Positions 1 through 7,222 of a DNA stretch of 21,812 nt are shown piece by piece. The notes beneath the pieces are model-generated. The model saw only the letters and a list, made by a program, of their open reading frames with translations, did not search any database and was not told where the DNA came from. A program made the translations under genes and the position numbers. Where the stretch lies: contig CAZSYT010000050.1 in assembly GCA_964610905.1 (NCBI GenBank), positions 1 through 21,812 on the forward strand, read 5' to 3'. Position 1 is the stretch's first letter. Each line of letters begins with the position of its first letter. Source of the DNA: JAJZJT01 sp964610905. GTDB taxonomy: Bacteria; Actinomycetota; Acidimicrobiia; Acidimicrobiales; RAAP-2.

Positions 1-60
1 GTCGCCCCGTCGCCCCGTCGCCCCGTCGCCCCGTCGCCCCGTCGCCCCGTCGCCCCGTCG
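1..60. repeat. 8-bp tandem repeat (GTCGCCCC)n
   Basis: Seven full copies of GTCGCCCC plus a half copy, with no mismatch. The array begins at the first base of the window, so it probably extends further left. It ends ten bases before the stop codon of the small membrane protein gene, so it lies downstream of that gene. The unit is not a multiple of three. No coding role is visible. Confidence 0.95.
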
Positions 61-69
61 GGGCTCCCG

Positions 70-264
70 TCACGAAGCTTCGTCGCGGCGACCCGGGGCC
101 GTACTTCCGGTGCCCCCGTACTCCTCTTGGAGCGCGGCGGCCCGGGTCGGGTGGAGGAGCCGCCGGAGGGCGGTGCGGCCGTCGCCCGACGTGCGCAGGA
201 GCACGTAGACGAGCACGTAGGCCACGCACAGGACGACGCCCAGAGGTGCCCACACGAGCCACAC
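70..264 (-). CDS. small single-pass membrane protein (hypothetical)
   Basis: 64-residue protein of unknown function. Residues 2-24 (WLVWAPLGVVLCVAYVLVYV) form one strongly hydrophobic membrane segment. A short basic stretch (about residues 28-43, with several Arg) and a polar Gly/Glu-rich tail follow, so the tail probably faces the cytoplasm. The start is GTG at 262-264. No Shine-Dalgarno is visible, but the hexamer TAGGGT lies exactly six bases before the start, which fits a leaderless mRNA. The same hexamer and spacing precede the LLM oxidoreductase gene at 7148. I do not recognise a family. The support is the clear membrane segment, the promoter-like signal and the fit between its neighbours. 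It could still be a chance open frame in GC-rich DNA. Confidence 0.6.
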   Translation of the reverse strand: MWLVWAPLGVVLCVAYVLVYVLLRTSGDGRTALRRLLHPTRAAALQEEYGGTGSTAPGRRDEAS

Positions 265-270
265 GCCCCG

Positions 271-276
271 ACCCTA
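271..276 (-). promoter_or_regulatory. -10-like hexamer, probable leaderless start
   Basis: TAGGGT on the minus strand, six bases before the GTG at 264. No ribosome site lies between them. The start codon would fall at or next to the transcription start. Confidence 0.5.
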
Positions 277-395
277 CCGGTGCGCCCGCACCGGCCCGGC
301 TGGTGCACCGGGCGTGCGCGGGTGGCGAGGACGCCGGGCCCCGACGGAGCCGGTGCCGGCGCCGATCACGACGCCGCGGCCGGTGCAGACGCCGG

Positions 396-1148
396 TCAGG
401 AGCGTCGCGGCCCCGGGGCGTTGCGGAACTGGAACGGCTCGCTCGGACGCCCGGGGACCACGTACCAGCACTCGCCGGAGCCCGTCGCGTCGACGATGGC
501 CAAGAAGGCGTCGACCACCTCGGACACCTCGAGGATGGGGAAGCGCTGCTCGACGAGGACGGGGCGGATGGCGCCGAGGATGGCCGTCTCCGCGAACGAC
601 GGGCACAAGGCGTTGACCCGGACGCCCTGGGGGCCGTAGGTGGCGCCCAGGGAGCGCACGAGGCCGACCACGGCGTGCTTGTTGGCGACGTACACGGGGT
701 CGAAGGCGGGCGCCACGATACCGGCCATCGACGCCGTCGCCACGATCGACCCGCTGCCCTGGGCGAGCATCGCGGGGAGGACGGCGTGGACCCCGAAGAC
801 CACCCCGTCGAGGTTCACGCCCATGGCGCGCCGGTAGCTCGCCACGTCGAAGTCCTCGCCCAGGCCGCAGCCGGTGGTCACCCCGGCGTTCAGATGGGCG
901 AGGTCGATCCGGCCGTGGCGGTCGAGGGCGTGGGCGACCACCGCCTCGACCTCGCCGAGGTCGCGGACGTCGCAGCGGACGAAGGAGGCGCCGAGCTCGT
1001 CGGCGAGCGCCACCCCTGCGCCTTCGTCGACGTCGCAGAGGACCAGCGCCGCTCCTCGCTCGGCGAGCGCCCGGGCCACCCCGGCCCCGATGCCGTTGCT
1101 CGCCCCGGTGACCAGCGCGACCTGACCGTGCATGCTCTCTGGTGCCAT
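396..1148 (-). CDS. short-chain dehydrogenase/reductase (SDR)
   Basis: Classical SDR of 250 residues, the usual length, probably a cytosolic NAD(P)(H)-dependent alcohol/ketone oxidoreductase of unknown substrate. Visible motifs: the TGASNGIG cofactor loop (residues 14-21), an acidic residue at the end of the second strand (LCD39VD) that favours NAD(H) over NADP(H), NAG (87-89), the helix-4 Asn (N112), and the catalytic Ser140, Tyr153 and Lys157 (YVANK). The C-terminal part is complete and ends in a short basic tail. The ATG at 1148 has no Shine-Dalgarno, but CAGGCT lies six bases upstream, so a leaderless start is possible. A second ATG at residue 6 (1133) just before HGQVALVTG is the alternative. 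The next gene upstream on the same strand (CtaG-like) is about 90 bp away and unrelated in function. Confidence 0.93.
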   Translation of the reverse strand: MAPESMHGQVALVTGASNGIGAGVARALAERGAALVLCDVDEGAGVALADELGASFVRCDVRDLGEVEAVVAHALDRHGRIDLAHLNAGVTTGCGLGEDFDVASYRRAMGVNLDGVVFGVHAVLPAMLAQGSGSIVATASMAGIVAPAFDPVYVANKHAVVGLVRSLGATYGPQGVRVNALCPSFAETAILGAIRPVLVEQRFPILEVSEVVDAFLAIVDATGSGECWYVVPGRPSEPFQFRNAPGPRRS

Positions 1149-1154
1149 GCCTGC

Positions 1155-1160
1155 AGCCTG
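1155..1160 (-). promoter_or_regulatory. -10-like hexamer before the SDR gene
   Basis: CAGGCT, six bases before the ATG at 1148. It differs from TANNNT only by C in the first position. It is supported mainly by the same spacing at other genes of the window. Confidence 0.3.
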
Positions 1161-1185
1161 CCAGGTCCGCGTCCGGTCGGCCCAA

Positions 1186-1233
1186 CCGGTCCCGGTGCGA
1201 GGGTCCCGACCGGCCCCGGTGCGGGGCCCGCCC
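1186..1233. repeat. imperfect 24-bp direct duplication
   Basis: Two adjacent 24-bp units, both beginning CCGG(T/C)CCCGGTGCG, lie in the gap between the SDR gene and the end of the CtaG-like gene. The second halves have diverged. This is weak alone and is listed because similar duplications fill other gaps in the window. Confidence 0.4.
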
Positions 1234-1239
1234 CGACGG

Positions 1240-2169
1240 TCAGCCCGGGTGGTCCGGGACGGTGCCGCTGGCGGCCAGCTCGGCGTCGAGCTCGGCGTCG
1301 AGCTCGGCGGTCCGGGCGTCCTCGTAGCGGACCCACCGCAGCACGATGGGGATCATGATGAGGAGCATCAGGCTGTCGCCGCCGACCCACATGATCGCCC
1401 CGCCGGCGTGGAGGTCGGTGATGAGCGACGGCCCCCACGAGCGCGGGTGGGCGAGGTAGTAGGGGAAGAGCTCGTGGGTGGTCGAGGTGAGGGCCAGTCC
1501 CGTGAAGGTGTCTACGGGGACGGCGAGGGCCACGTAGAGGAGCTGGAGCGGCGGGATGAGCGGGTGGCGGGACGCCTCGACGGCCACCACGGGCCGGAAG
1601 AACAGGTAGCCGATGACGAGGAACAGCACGTGCTCGAGGTCGTGGACCGGCTCGTACTCGAGCGTCCAGTTGTACATGACCGTGAGGTGGGTCACCGGGA
1701 TGAAGGCGAAGTAGACGACGAAGCCGAAGATCGGGTGGCCCACCACCTCGGCGAGCCGCGACCGCATCCCCCGCTCGACCAGCCGGTGCGCCTCGCCGCC
1801 CGTCGCCTCGACGAGGAGGTCGAGGGGAGCGCCGAGGGCGAAGAGCGGGCCGGCGATCATGACCAGCAGCAGGTGCTGGATCATGTGGTCGTAGAAGAGG
1901 GTGTCGTCGTAGGCGCCGATGAACGACTCGATGGCGACGGCCGTGACCGCCATGCCGGCGACGAAGGCGAGCGTACGCCCGACCGGCCAGGTGCCGCCCG
2001 GTCGGGCGCGCACCCGCTGGACGCCCCACAGGTAGCAGCCGAGGGCGACGACCATCAGGAGGGTCGGCACGGCGCCGATCTCGGTGGTCCCCATGTGGGA
2101 CCAGTCGAGCGGAGGGAGGGCGGCGACCACCGTGTGGCCGGCCAGGGTGGCGAGGGACGCCCCGGTCAC
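1240..2169 (-). CDS. ctaG: cytochrome c oxidase assembly protein, CtaG (caa3) type
   Basis: Polytopic membrane protein of about 309 residues with roughly seven hydrophobic segments, matching the caa3_CtaG family linked to assembly of the copper site of cytochrome oxidase. Family hallmarks: YDDTLFYDHMIQHLLLVMIAGPLFALGAP in the second to third helix region (His-Met-x-Gln-His), HPLIPPLQLLYVALAVP, and SLITDLHAGGAIMWVGGD near the C-terminus. The tail carries a short repeated acidic run (ELDAELDAELA). I chose GTG at 2169, which keeps LPPLDWSHMG before the first helix. ATG at 2094 is the alternative and removes 25 residues. The frame stays open far upstream to 2592, but that part is Arg/Pro-rich, crosses a tandem repeat and is antisense to the PPOX gene, so I reject it. 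No oxidase genes are nearby. Confidence 0.9.
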   Translation of the reverse strand: MTGASLATLAGHTVVAALPPLDWSHMGTTEIGAVPTLLMVVALGCYLWGVQRVRARPGGTWPVGRTLAFVAGMAVTAVAIESFIGAYDDTLFYDHMIQHLLLVMIAGPLFALGAPLDLLVEATGGEAHRLVERGMRSRLAEVVGHPIFGFVVYFAFIPVTHLTVMYNWTLEYEPVHDLEHVLFLVIGYLFFRPVVAVEASRHPLIPPLQLLYVALAVPVDTFTGLALTSTTHELFPYYLAHPRSWGPSLITDLHAGGAIMWVGGDSLMLLIMIPIVLRWVRYEDARTAELDAELDAELAASGTVPDHPG

Positions 2170-2262
2170 CGGCGGTCGGCGGTCACCGCGCCGAGCCTCG
2201 CGTCGAGGCGTACTGCACCATCGGGGGCACGGTAGGCCGCCGGCACCCGCTCCGTCCAGCCG

Positions 2263-2340
2263 CCCAGGTCGGGGCTCCGTCCGGGCACCCAGGTCGGGGC
2301 TCCGTCCGGGCACCCAGGTCGGGACTCCGTCCGGGCACCC
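2263..2340. repeat. 25-bp tandem repeat, three copies
   Basis: Three copies of a 25-bp unit (starting CCCAGGTCGGGGCTCCGT, then CCGGGCA) begin at 2263, 2288 and 2313, plus a partial CCC. Copy 3 has one change (GGGACT for GGGGCT). It fills the divergent gap between the CtaG-like gene (minus) and the PPOX gene (plus), so it lies where promoters of both are expected. Confidence 0.95.
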
Positions 2341-2402
2341 GACGAGGGCGTCGCCGGCGGTGGGACACTGGTGGGCGCACGGCCGGGACGTGGAGGTCGC
2401 GG

Positions 2403-2813
2403 ATGGACGTCGACGAGGCACGGGACTTCCTGCGCGAGCACCACCGCTCCGTGCTCGTCGCCCGCAAGCGCGACGGCTCGCCCCAGCCGTCGCCGGTCGT
2501 CCACGGCGTCGACGACGCCGGGCGGGTGGTGGTGTCGAGCCGCGAGGGTGCCTACAAGGTCCGCAACCTCCGGCGGGACCCGCGCGTGACACTGTGCGCC
2601 TTCGGGGACGGCTTCTTCGGCCCGTGGGTCGTCGTCGAGGGACGGGCTACCGTCGTCCCGCTCCCCGAGGCCATGGAGCCCCTCGTCGACCTCTACCGCC
2701 AGGTTGCCGGCGAGCACCCCGACTGGGACGAGTTCCGCTCCGCCATGGCGTCCGAGCGCCGCGTCGTCATCCGGGTCGACGTCGAACGGGCCGGCCCCGA
2801 CGTGGCCGGATGA
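2403..2813 (+). CDS. PPOX-class (pyridoxamine oxidase-like) F420/flavin-binding protein
   Basis: 136-residue split-barrel protein of the pyridoxamine 5'-phosphate oxidase-like superfamily, close to the actinobacterial PPOX-class F420-dependent group in length and layout. The N-terminal FLREHHRSVLVARKRDGSPQPSPVVHGVDDAGRVVVSS followed by KVRNLRRDPRVTLCAF is the typical cofactor-binding strand-loop-strand pattern; the RNLRRDPRV segment is the most diagnostic. The substrate cannot be read; relatives reduce quinones, biliverdins or unsaturated compounds. The start ATG is fixed by a GGAGGT ribosome site at 2392-2397. The stop overlaps the start of the MFS gene (ATGA), so the two are translated as one unit. 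Whether it uses F420, FMN or heme is inference. Confidence 0.88.
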   Translation: MDVDEARDFLREHHRSVLVARKRDGSPQPSPVVHGVDDAGRVVVSSREGAYKVRNLRRDPRVTLCAFGDGFFGPWVVVEGRATVVPLPEAMEPLVDLYRQVAGEHPDWDEFRSAMASERRVVIRVDVERAGPDVAG

Positions 2814-4327
2814 CCCTCGCCGGCCCCCGTCCCCACGGGACGGGCGAGCCCGCCGGGCCGCCCGAGGGCCCGACCGGGGTCGCGCACCCCAACCTGGCGC
2901 TCGCCGTCGTCGTGGTGGGCGTGCTCATCAGCGCCGTCGACACGACCATCGTCGTCCTCGCCCTGCCCGACATCCAGCGGTCGCTCCACATCGGCCTGGC
3001 CTCGGTCATCTGGGTCATCATCGGCTACCTGCTGGTCATCACCGTGCTGTCGACGCAGGTGGGGCGGCTCGGGGACATGTTCGGCCGCGTCCGGATGTAC
3101 GAGGCGGGCTTCGTCGTCTTCGTCATCGGCTCGCTCGCCTGTGCCCTGTCGTGGGACGAGCTCGCCCTCGTCGGGTTCCGGCTCCTGCAGGGGGTGGGCG
3201 GCGCCCTCATCACGGCGAACTCGGGGGCGGTGATCGCCGACACGTTCCCGCCCGAGCAGCGGGGCCGCGCCTACGGCATGAACTCCATCGGCTTCAACAC
3301 CGGGGCCGTCCTCGGCGTCGTCCTCGGCGGCGTGATCGTGACGTTCGTGTCGTGGCGGTGGATCTTCGGCATCAACGTGCCGATCGGGCTCGCCGCCGTG
3401 GCGGCCGCCCGCCGCGTCCTCGTCGACTCGGGCCGGCGCCAGCAGCGCCGGCTCGACTGGTGGGGGATGCTGACGCTCGGCCTCGGCCTCTTCGGGCTGC
3501 TGTGGGCCATGGTCAAGCTCACCTCCGAGCCGCTCGACCCCGCCATCGCCGGCTGGCTCGTCGGCGGCGGCGTCGTGCTGGTGGTGTTCTGGCGCGTCGA
3601 GCGTGCGAGCCCGGCCCCCATGCTCGACCTCAGCCTGTTCCGGGTGCCGACCATGACGCCGTCGCTGCTCGCCGCCCTCTTCCAGAGCCTGGCCAACTTC
3701 GCCGTGCTCTTCCTCCTCCTCATGTACCTGCAGGGCGTGCGCCACCTGACGCCCATCCACGCCTCGCTGCTGCTCGTGCCCGGGTACCTGGTCGGCGGCG
3801 TGGTGGGGCCGTTCGCCGGCCGCTTCGCCGACCGGCGGGGCGCCGTGCTGCCCGCCACGTTCGGCCTCGGCGTCCAGGTCGTCGCCCTGCTCGCCTACGC
3901 CCAGCTGGGGCTCGACACCGGCCTGTGGTTCGTGGTCGTCGCCTACATGGTCGGCGCGGTGGGATCGGGGTGCTTCTTCCCGTCGAACAGCTCGGCCGTG
4001 ATGAAGGCGGCCCCCGGCGAGCGCTTCGGCGTCGCCTCGGGGCTGCTCCGGACCTTCGCCAACGTCGGCATGGTCTTCTCCTTCGCCCTGGCCATCCTGG
4101 TCGCCTCGGCGACCATCACCAAGCACGAGGCCTTCGCCATCTTCGTCGGGACCTCGACGCTCTCGCGCGCCGTCGCCGGTCCGTTCACCGACGGCATCCA
4201 CAGTGCCTTCTACTCGTCGACGTCGCTGATGGCGGTCGCCGCCGTGCTGTCGGCCACCCGCGCCCGGTCCGGCCGGTCACGTGCCGGCCCGGGCGACGCC
4301 ACTCCCGAGGTGCGGTCGGCGCCCTGA
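2810..4327 (+). CDS. MFS exporter, DHA2 (EmrB/QacA-like) type
   Basis: 505-residue inner-membrane transporter with about 14 hydrophobic segments, the length and count of the DHA2 drug:H+ antiporter group. Seen: a polar N-terminus (1-27), the first helix with SAVDTTIVVLALPDI (residues 41-55, including Asp44 and the family's DxTIVNVALP-like motif), and motif A GRLGDMFGR (85-93). Next comes FRLLQGVGGALITANSGAVIAD with the motif-B Arg, then motif-C-like GFNTGAVLGVVLGGVIV and WRWIFGINVPIG. It begins with ATG at 2810, overlapping the TGA of the PPOX gene, so translation is coupled. The partner suggests export or detoxification of a small redox-active compound, but this is inference. The final codons and the stop lie inside a 17-bp tandem repeat (4321-4405). 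Confidence 0.93.
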   Translation: MTLAGPRPHGTGEPAGPPEGPTGVAHPNLALAVVVVGVLISAVDTTIVVLALPDIQRSLHIGLASVIWVIIGYLLVITVLSTQVGRLGDMFGRVRMYEAGFVVFVIGSLACALSWDELALVGFRLLQGVGGALITANSGAVIADTFPPEQRGRAYGMNSIGFNTGAVLGVVLGGVIVTFVSWRWIFGINVPIGLAAVAAARRVLVDSGRRQQRRLDWWGMLTLGLGLFGLLWAMVKLTSEPLDPAIAGWLVGGGVVLVVFWRVERASPAPMLDLSLFRVPTMTPSLLAALFQSLANFAVLFLLLMYLQGVRHLTPIHASLLLVPGYLVGGVVGPFAGRFADRRGAVLPATFGLGVQVVALLAYAQLGLDTGLWFVVVAYMVGAVGSGCFFPSNSSAVMKAAPGERFGVASGLLRTFANVGMVFSFALAILVASATITKHEAFAIFVGTSTLSRAVAGPFTDGIHSAFYSSTSLMAVAAVLSATRARSGRSRAGPGDATPEVRSAP

Positions 4328-4405
4328 GGTCGCCGGGGCCCCGGGGTCGCCGGGGCCCTGAGGTCACTGGCGCCCTGAGGTCGCCGGGGCCCCGGGGTCG
4401 CCGGG
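4321..4405. repeat. 17-bp tandem repeat, five copies, containing the MFS stop codon
   Basis: Five consecutive 17-bp units start at 4321, 4338, 4355, 4372 and 4389. Types are GCCCTGAGGTCGCCGGG (copies 1 and 4), GCCCCGGGGTCGCCGGG (copies 2 and 5) and a variant with ACTGGC (copy 3). The order A-B-C-A-B suggests a later duplication of a 51-bp block. Copy 1 supplies the TGA stop of the MFS gene. The joints contain CCGGGGCCCCGG, a perfect palindrome that could fold in RNA. Confidence 0.95.
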
Positions 4406-4520
4406 AGGGACCTCGCGCGACCCGGGGGAGCCGATGACGTTCGGCCCTATGGACGACCGTCCGTCCTCTCCCACGATTGACGGTGCGACGGGGATCAGCC
4501 GACGAAGGAAGAAGACGACC

Positions 4521-5360
4521 ATGAGCACCTCCGGATCCCGCCCGCACGACCGCCGGGTGGCGGGTCGCAGACGGCTCGGGACGGCGGCAGCGGGGCTCGC
4601 CCTCTGCGTCGGGCTGGTGGCCACCGCCCTCGCAGCTGCCCCGGCGGACGCTGCCTCGTCGACGGTGGTCCCGACGGCCGCGGCGGCCGGATCGGGCAGC
4701 GGCTCGGGGTCGACCCAGACCGTGGTGCTGAAGGACGCCGGCTACCTGCTTCCCGCCTCTGACGGTGGCGTCTTCGCCTTCGGCTCGGCCACCTTCGCCG
4801 GCTCGATGGGCGGGCAGCCGCTGAACGCACCGGTGGTCGGCATGGCCGCCGCCCCCGAGGGCACCGGCTACTGGCTCGTGGCCCGGGACGGCGGGGTCTT
4901 CGCCTTCGGCTCGGCCGGCTTCTACGGCTCGATGGGCGGGCACCCGCTGAACGCTCCGATCGTGGGCATGGCGGCCACGGCCAACGGCCAGGGCTACTGG
5001 CTCGTGGCCAAGGACGGCGGGGTGTTCACCTTCGGCGACGCCACCTTCTACGGGTCGGCGGTGGGCACGGCCATCGGCGGCCACGTCGTCGCCATCGCCA
5101 CGACGCTCAACGGGCACGGCTACTGGCTCGCCGCCTCCGACGGGGGCGTGTCCGCCTTCGGCTCTGCCACGTCCTACGGCTCGATGACCGGGACGCCGCT
5201 CGCCGCACCGGTCGTGGGCATCGCCGTCACGCCGAACGGCCAGGGCTACTGGCTGGCCGCCGCCGACGGCGGGGTGTTCGCCTTCGGCTCCGCACCGTTC
5301 GCCGGCAACGCCGCCGACCTCCACCTGAACGGCGCGGTGGTCGGCGTCGCCGGGGTCTGA
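4521..5360 (+). CDS. secreted protein of five 42-residue GYWL-DGGVFAFG repeats
   Basis: 279 residues. A basic N-terminus, a hydrophobic core (21-40) and APADA give a signal peptide with likely cleavage after Ala44. A Ser/Gly linker follows. Five repeats begin at residues 74, 116, 158, 200 and 242, each 42 long except the last (38), with the pattern GYWLVAxDGGVFAFGxAxFYGSMGGxPLNAPVVGMAxTxNGQ. This regularity suggests short beta-sheet blades, perhaps a five-bladed propeller or solenoid, acting outside the cell. No catalytic domain is attached; in related proteins I recall such repeats following hydrolase domains. The ATG at 4521 is chosen because the signal peptide starts there and AAGGAAG lies at 4505-4511; longer starts add only polar sequence. 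Its binding target is unknown. Confidence 0.85.
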   Translation: MSTSGSRPHDRRVAGRRRLGTAAAGLALCVGLVATALAAAPADAASSTVVPTAAAAGSGSGSGSTQTVVLKDAGYLLPASDGGVFAFGSATFAGSMGGQPLNAPVVGMAAAPEGTGYWLVARDGGVFAFGSAGFYGSMGGHPLNAPIVGMAATANGQGYWLVAKDGGVFTFGDATFYGSAVGTAIGGHVVAIATTLNGHGYWLAASDGGVSAFGSATSYGSMTGTPLAAPVVGIAVTPNGQGYWLAAADGGVFAFGSAPFAGNAADLHLNGAVVGVAGV

Positions 5361-5380
5361 CCGGGCCACGTCCGGGCACG

Positions 5381-5399
5381 CCTGGAACGTTCTCCCAGG
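5381..5399. other. small inverted repeat around GAACGTTC
   Basis: CCTGG (5381-5385) pairs with CCAGG (5395-5399). The loop region includes the palindrome GAACGTTC. It lies 20 bp after the repeat-protein stop and just before TAGCCT at 5406. It could be a weak terminator (no T run follows) or an operator. Confidence 0.3.
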
Positions 5400-5405
5400 T
5401 CGCGG

Positions 5406-5411
5406 CTAGCC
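5406..5411 (+). promoter_or_regulatory. possible -10 hexamer upstream of the GtrA-like gene
   Basis: TAGCCT is the same hexamer seen six bases before the gene at 20864 (other strand). Here it would give a 5' leader of about 150 bases before the ATG at 5566. No clear -35 element is visible. Confidence 0.3.
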
Positions 5412-5565
5412 TGCGAGGCGCATCCGGTGCGGTGGGGCGCCGGCCGGGACGTGTCGGCACCGCTCGTGGTCGGGACGTTGGTCCCTGGCGGTCGTGGTGG
5501 CGGCGACGTGACGATGAACCGGGGCGTGCACGACCGTGCCCGCCCACGAGGAGGGACGTGGTCGG

Positions 5566-6213
5566 ATGACGGTCCACGGCGCCGGCGGGGCCGGCGCGGT
5601 CTTCGCCGACGGTGACGGCTCGCTCGACGAGGCAGAGGAGCTGCCGGGCGTCGCCGGGCTCGACACGCCGGTGGCGGTGCCCCTGCGCGGGACCGCTCCG
5701 GAGCTGGTCGACCGGCTGCGTGCCCTCGTCGACCTGGTGCCCAAGGCCTACCGGGCGCTCGTCGTCAAGCTGGTGCGCTACGCGGCGACTTCGGGGGTGG
5801 CGCTCGGGGTGAGCGAGGTGACGCTCGTCGTCCTCTACGGCACGGGCGCCCTCGGGGCAACGGCGGCCGCGCTCGTCGCCAACGTGGTGGCCACCGTCCC
5901 GTCCTACCTGCTCAGCCGGTACTGGATCTGGTCCCGTGCCGAGCGCACGCGCGTGGGGCGCCAGGTCGTCCTCTACTGGACGACCTCGGCGGTGAGCATC
6001 GCCCTGCTCAGCCTGTCGACCGGGCAGGTGGCCAACCTCGCGCCCGCCGGCCACCCCTTCCACCTCCTCGTCGTGGCCGTCGCCTTCCCGTTGCTCAACC
6101 TGTTCTTCTGGGTGGCCAAGTTCTTCGTCTACCAGCGGGTGATCTTCCTCGAGCGGGGCCGGGCCACGACCGCCCAGGGCGACGCGCCAGGCTCCGACCG
6201 CGCCGCCGCCTGA
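5566..6213 (+). CDS. GtrA-like membrane protein
   Basis: 215-residue protein with four hydrophobic segments in its second half. Approximate sequences: LVRYAATSGVALGVSEVTLVVLYG, AAALVANVVATVPSYLLSRYWIW, VVLYWTTSAVSIALLSLSTG and LLVVAVAFPLLNLFFWVAKFFVYQRVIF. The four helices, the SYLLSRYWIW motif after helix 2 and the aromatic KFFVYQRVIF end match the GtrA family, thought to help move or modify lipid-linked sugars for surface glycans. An N-terminal extension of about 65 residues is unusual for the family. The start ATG follows GAGGAGGG (5548-5555) with a 10-base gap. An in-frame GTG at 5536 would add ten residues. No glycosyltransferase is adjacent; the nearest lies at 14728. Confidence 0.85.
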   Translation: MTVHGAGGAGAVFADGDGSLDEAEELPGVAGLDTPVAVPLRGTAPELVDRLRALVDLVPKAYRALVVKLVRYAATSGVALGVSEVTLVVLYGTGALGATAAALVANVVATVPSYLLSRYWIWSRAERTRVGRQVVLYWTTSAVSIALLSLSTGQVANLAPAGHPFHLLVVAVAFPLLNLFFWVAKFFVYQRVIFLERGRATTAQGDAPGSDRAAA

Positions 6214-6257
6214 CCTGGGCGCCGGGGCGCCGCCTGGGACCCGCTCCCCGCCCGCCC

Positions 6258-7148
6258 TCAGCCGGTGGCGCGCAGGGGTGCTGCCACCTCGGTGAGGAAC
6301 CGGTCGAACGCGTCGCGCCGTTCCGCTCCCGTGCCGAGGTTCCAGTCGGGGAGGACGAACTCGCCCACCCCCGCCTCGTCGTAGCGGTGGAGCAGGTCCT
6401 GCAGCTCGGCGACGCCGGCCCGCACCGAGGGCATCGGCCGGCGGAAGGGATGGGCCCCGTCGAGGTCGACGACGACCTGGGCCGAGCGGGCGACCGTCGC
6501 CGGGTCGCGCCCGTGGGCCTCGCAGTGGCGGTCGAGGACCGCGCCCTTGGTCGCCAGCACGTCGGGCGTGCCCCACGTGTTCCACTCGTCTGCCCACCGG
6601 GCCACGATCGCGAGGGTGACCCGTTCCCCGCTCCCGCCCACCAGCAGCGGGGGCCGCCCGCGTGCGCCCTTGGGCTCCATGGGAGCTTCGGTCAGCCGGT
6701 AGTGGCGCCCGCTGAAGGTGGCCCGTTCCTCCGAGAAGAGGCGGGTGACGACGGCGCAGGCCTCGTCGAGACGGGCGAGCCGCTCGGGCACGTCGAAGTA
6801 GTCGATGCCGTAGGCGGTGTGCTCGTTCTCCTGCCAGCCGGCTCCCAGGCCGAGCACGACGCGTCCCCCGCTCAGCTGGTCGACGGTGGCCGCCATGTTG
6901 GCCAGCACGGCAGGGTGGCGGTAGGTGTTGCCGGCCACGAGGGAGCCGAGGCGGACCCGGTCCACGGTGGTGGCGAGCCCGGCGAGGACCGTCCAGCACT
7001 CGAGCATGGGGGCCTCGAGCCTGCCGGCGGCGGGCATGAAGTGGTCGGCCACCCACACCCCGTCCCACCCGGTGGCGGCGGCGTGGGCGGCGGCGTCGTG
7101 GAGGTCGGCGAAGGACTGGGCGGTGGTGGGCCAGATGCTGAAGCGCAT
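6258..7148 (-). CDS. LLM-class (luciferase-like) F420-dependent oxidoreductase
   Basis: 296-residue TIM-barrel protein of the bacterial luciferase-like superfamily. Seen: MRFSIWPTTAQSFADLHDAAAHAAATGWDGVWVADHFMP at the N-terminus (the common WVADHF motif), VRLGSLVAGNTYRHPAVLANMAATVDQLSGGRVVLGLGAGWQENEHTAYG in the middle (the GAGW..E cofactor-binding loop), and PLLVGGSGERVTLAIVARWADEWN later. These match actinobacterial members annotated as F420-dependent, which pass hydride between F420 and an unknown small substrate. The ATG at 7148 lacks a ribosome site but has TAGGGT six bases upstream, so the message is probably leaderless. The gene converges on the GtrA-like gene with 44 bp between stops. 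Confidence 0.92.
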   Translation of the reverse strand: MRFSIWPTTAQSFADLHDAAAHAAATGWDGVWVADHFMPAAGRLEAPMLECWTVLAGLATTVDRVRLGSLVAGNTYRHPAVLANMAATVDQLSGGRVVLGLGAGWQENEHTAYGIDYFDVPERLARLDEACAVVTRLFSEERATFSGRHYRLTEAPMEPKGARGRPPLLVGGSGERVTLAIVARWADEWNTWGTPDVLATKGAVLDRHCEAHGRDPATVARSAQVVVDLDGAHPFRRPMPSVRAGVAELQDLLHRYDEAGVGEFVLPDWNLGTGAERRDAFDRFLTEVAAPLRATG

Positions 7149-7154
7149 GGACCG

Positions 7155-7160
7155 ACCCTA
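7155..7160 (-). promoter_or_regulatory. -10 hexamer, leaderless start of the LLM gene
   Basis: TAGGGT on the minus strand, then six bases, then ATG. It is identical in hexamer and spacing to the signal before the gene at 264. No Shine-Dalgarno is present. Confidence 0.6.
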
Positions 7161-7222
7161 GCCACGACGCCAGCGGGACGGCCCGAACGGCCGGGGAGCC
7201 GGTGGGACGGGCCAGCGCGTCG

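Noticed and set aside
2170..2592. Extension of the CtaG-like protein to an upstream start at 2592
   Set aside because: The added residues are Arg/Pro-rich, cross the 25-bp repeat and run antisense to the PPOX gene. CtaG proteins begin close to their first helix.
6214..6257. GGCGCC-GG-GGCGCC inverted repeat as a bidirectional terminator between the GtrA-like and LLM genes
   Set aside because: The loop would be only two bases and no T run follows. Such GC palindromes are frequent by chance here.
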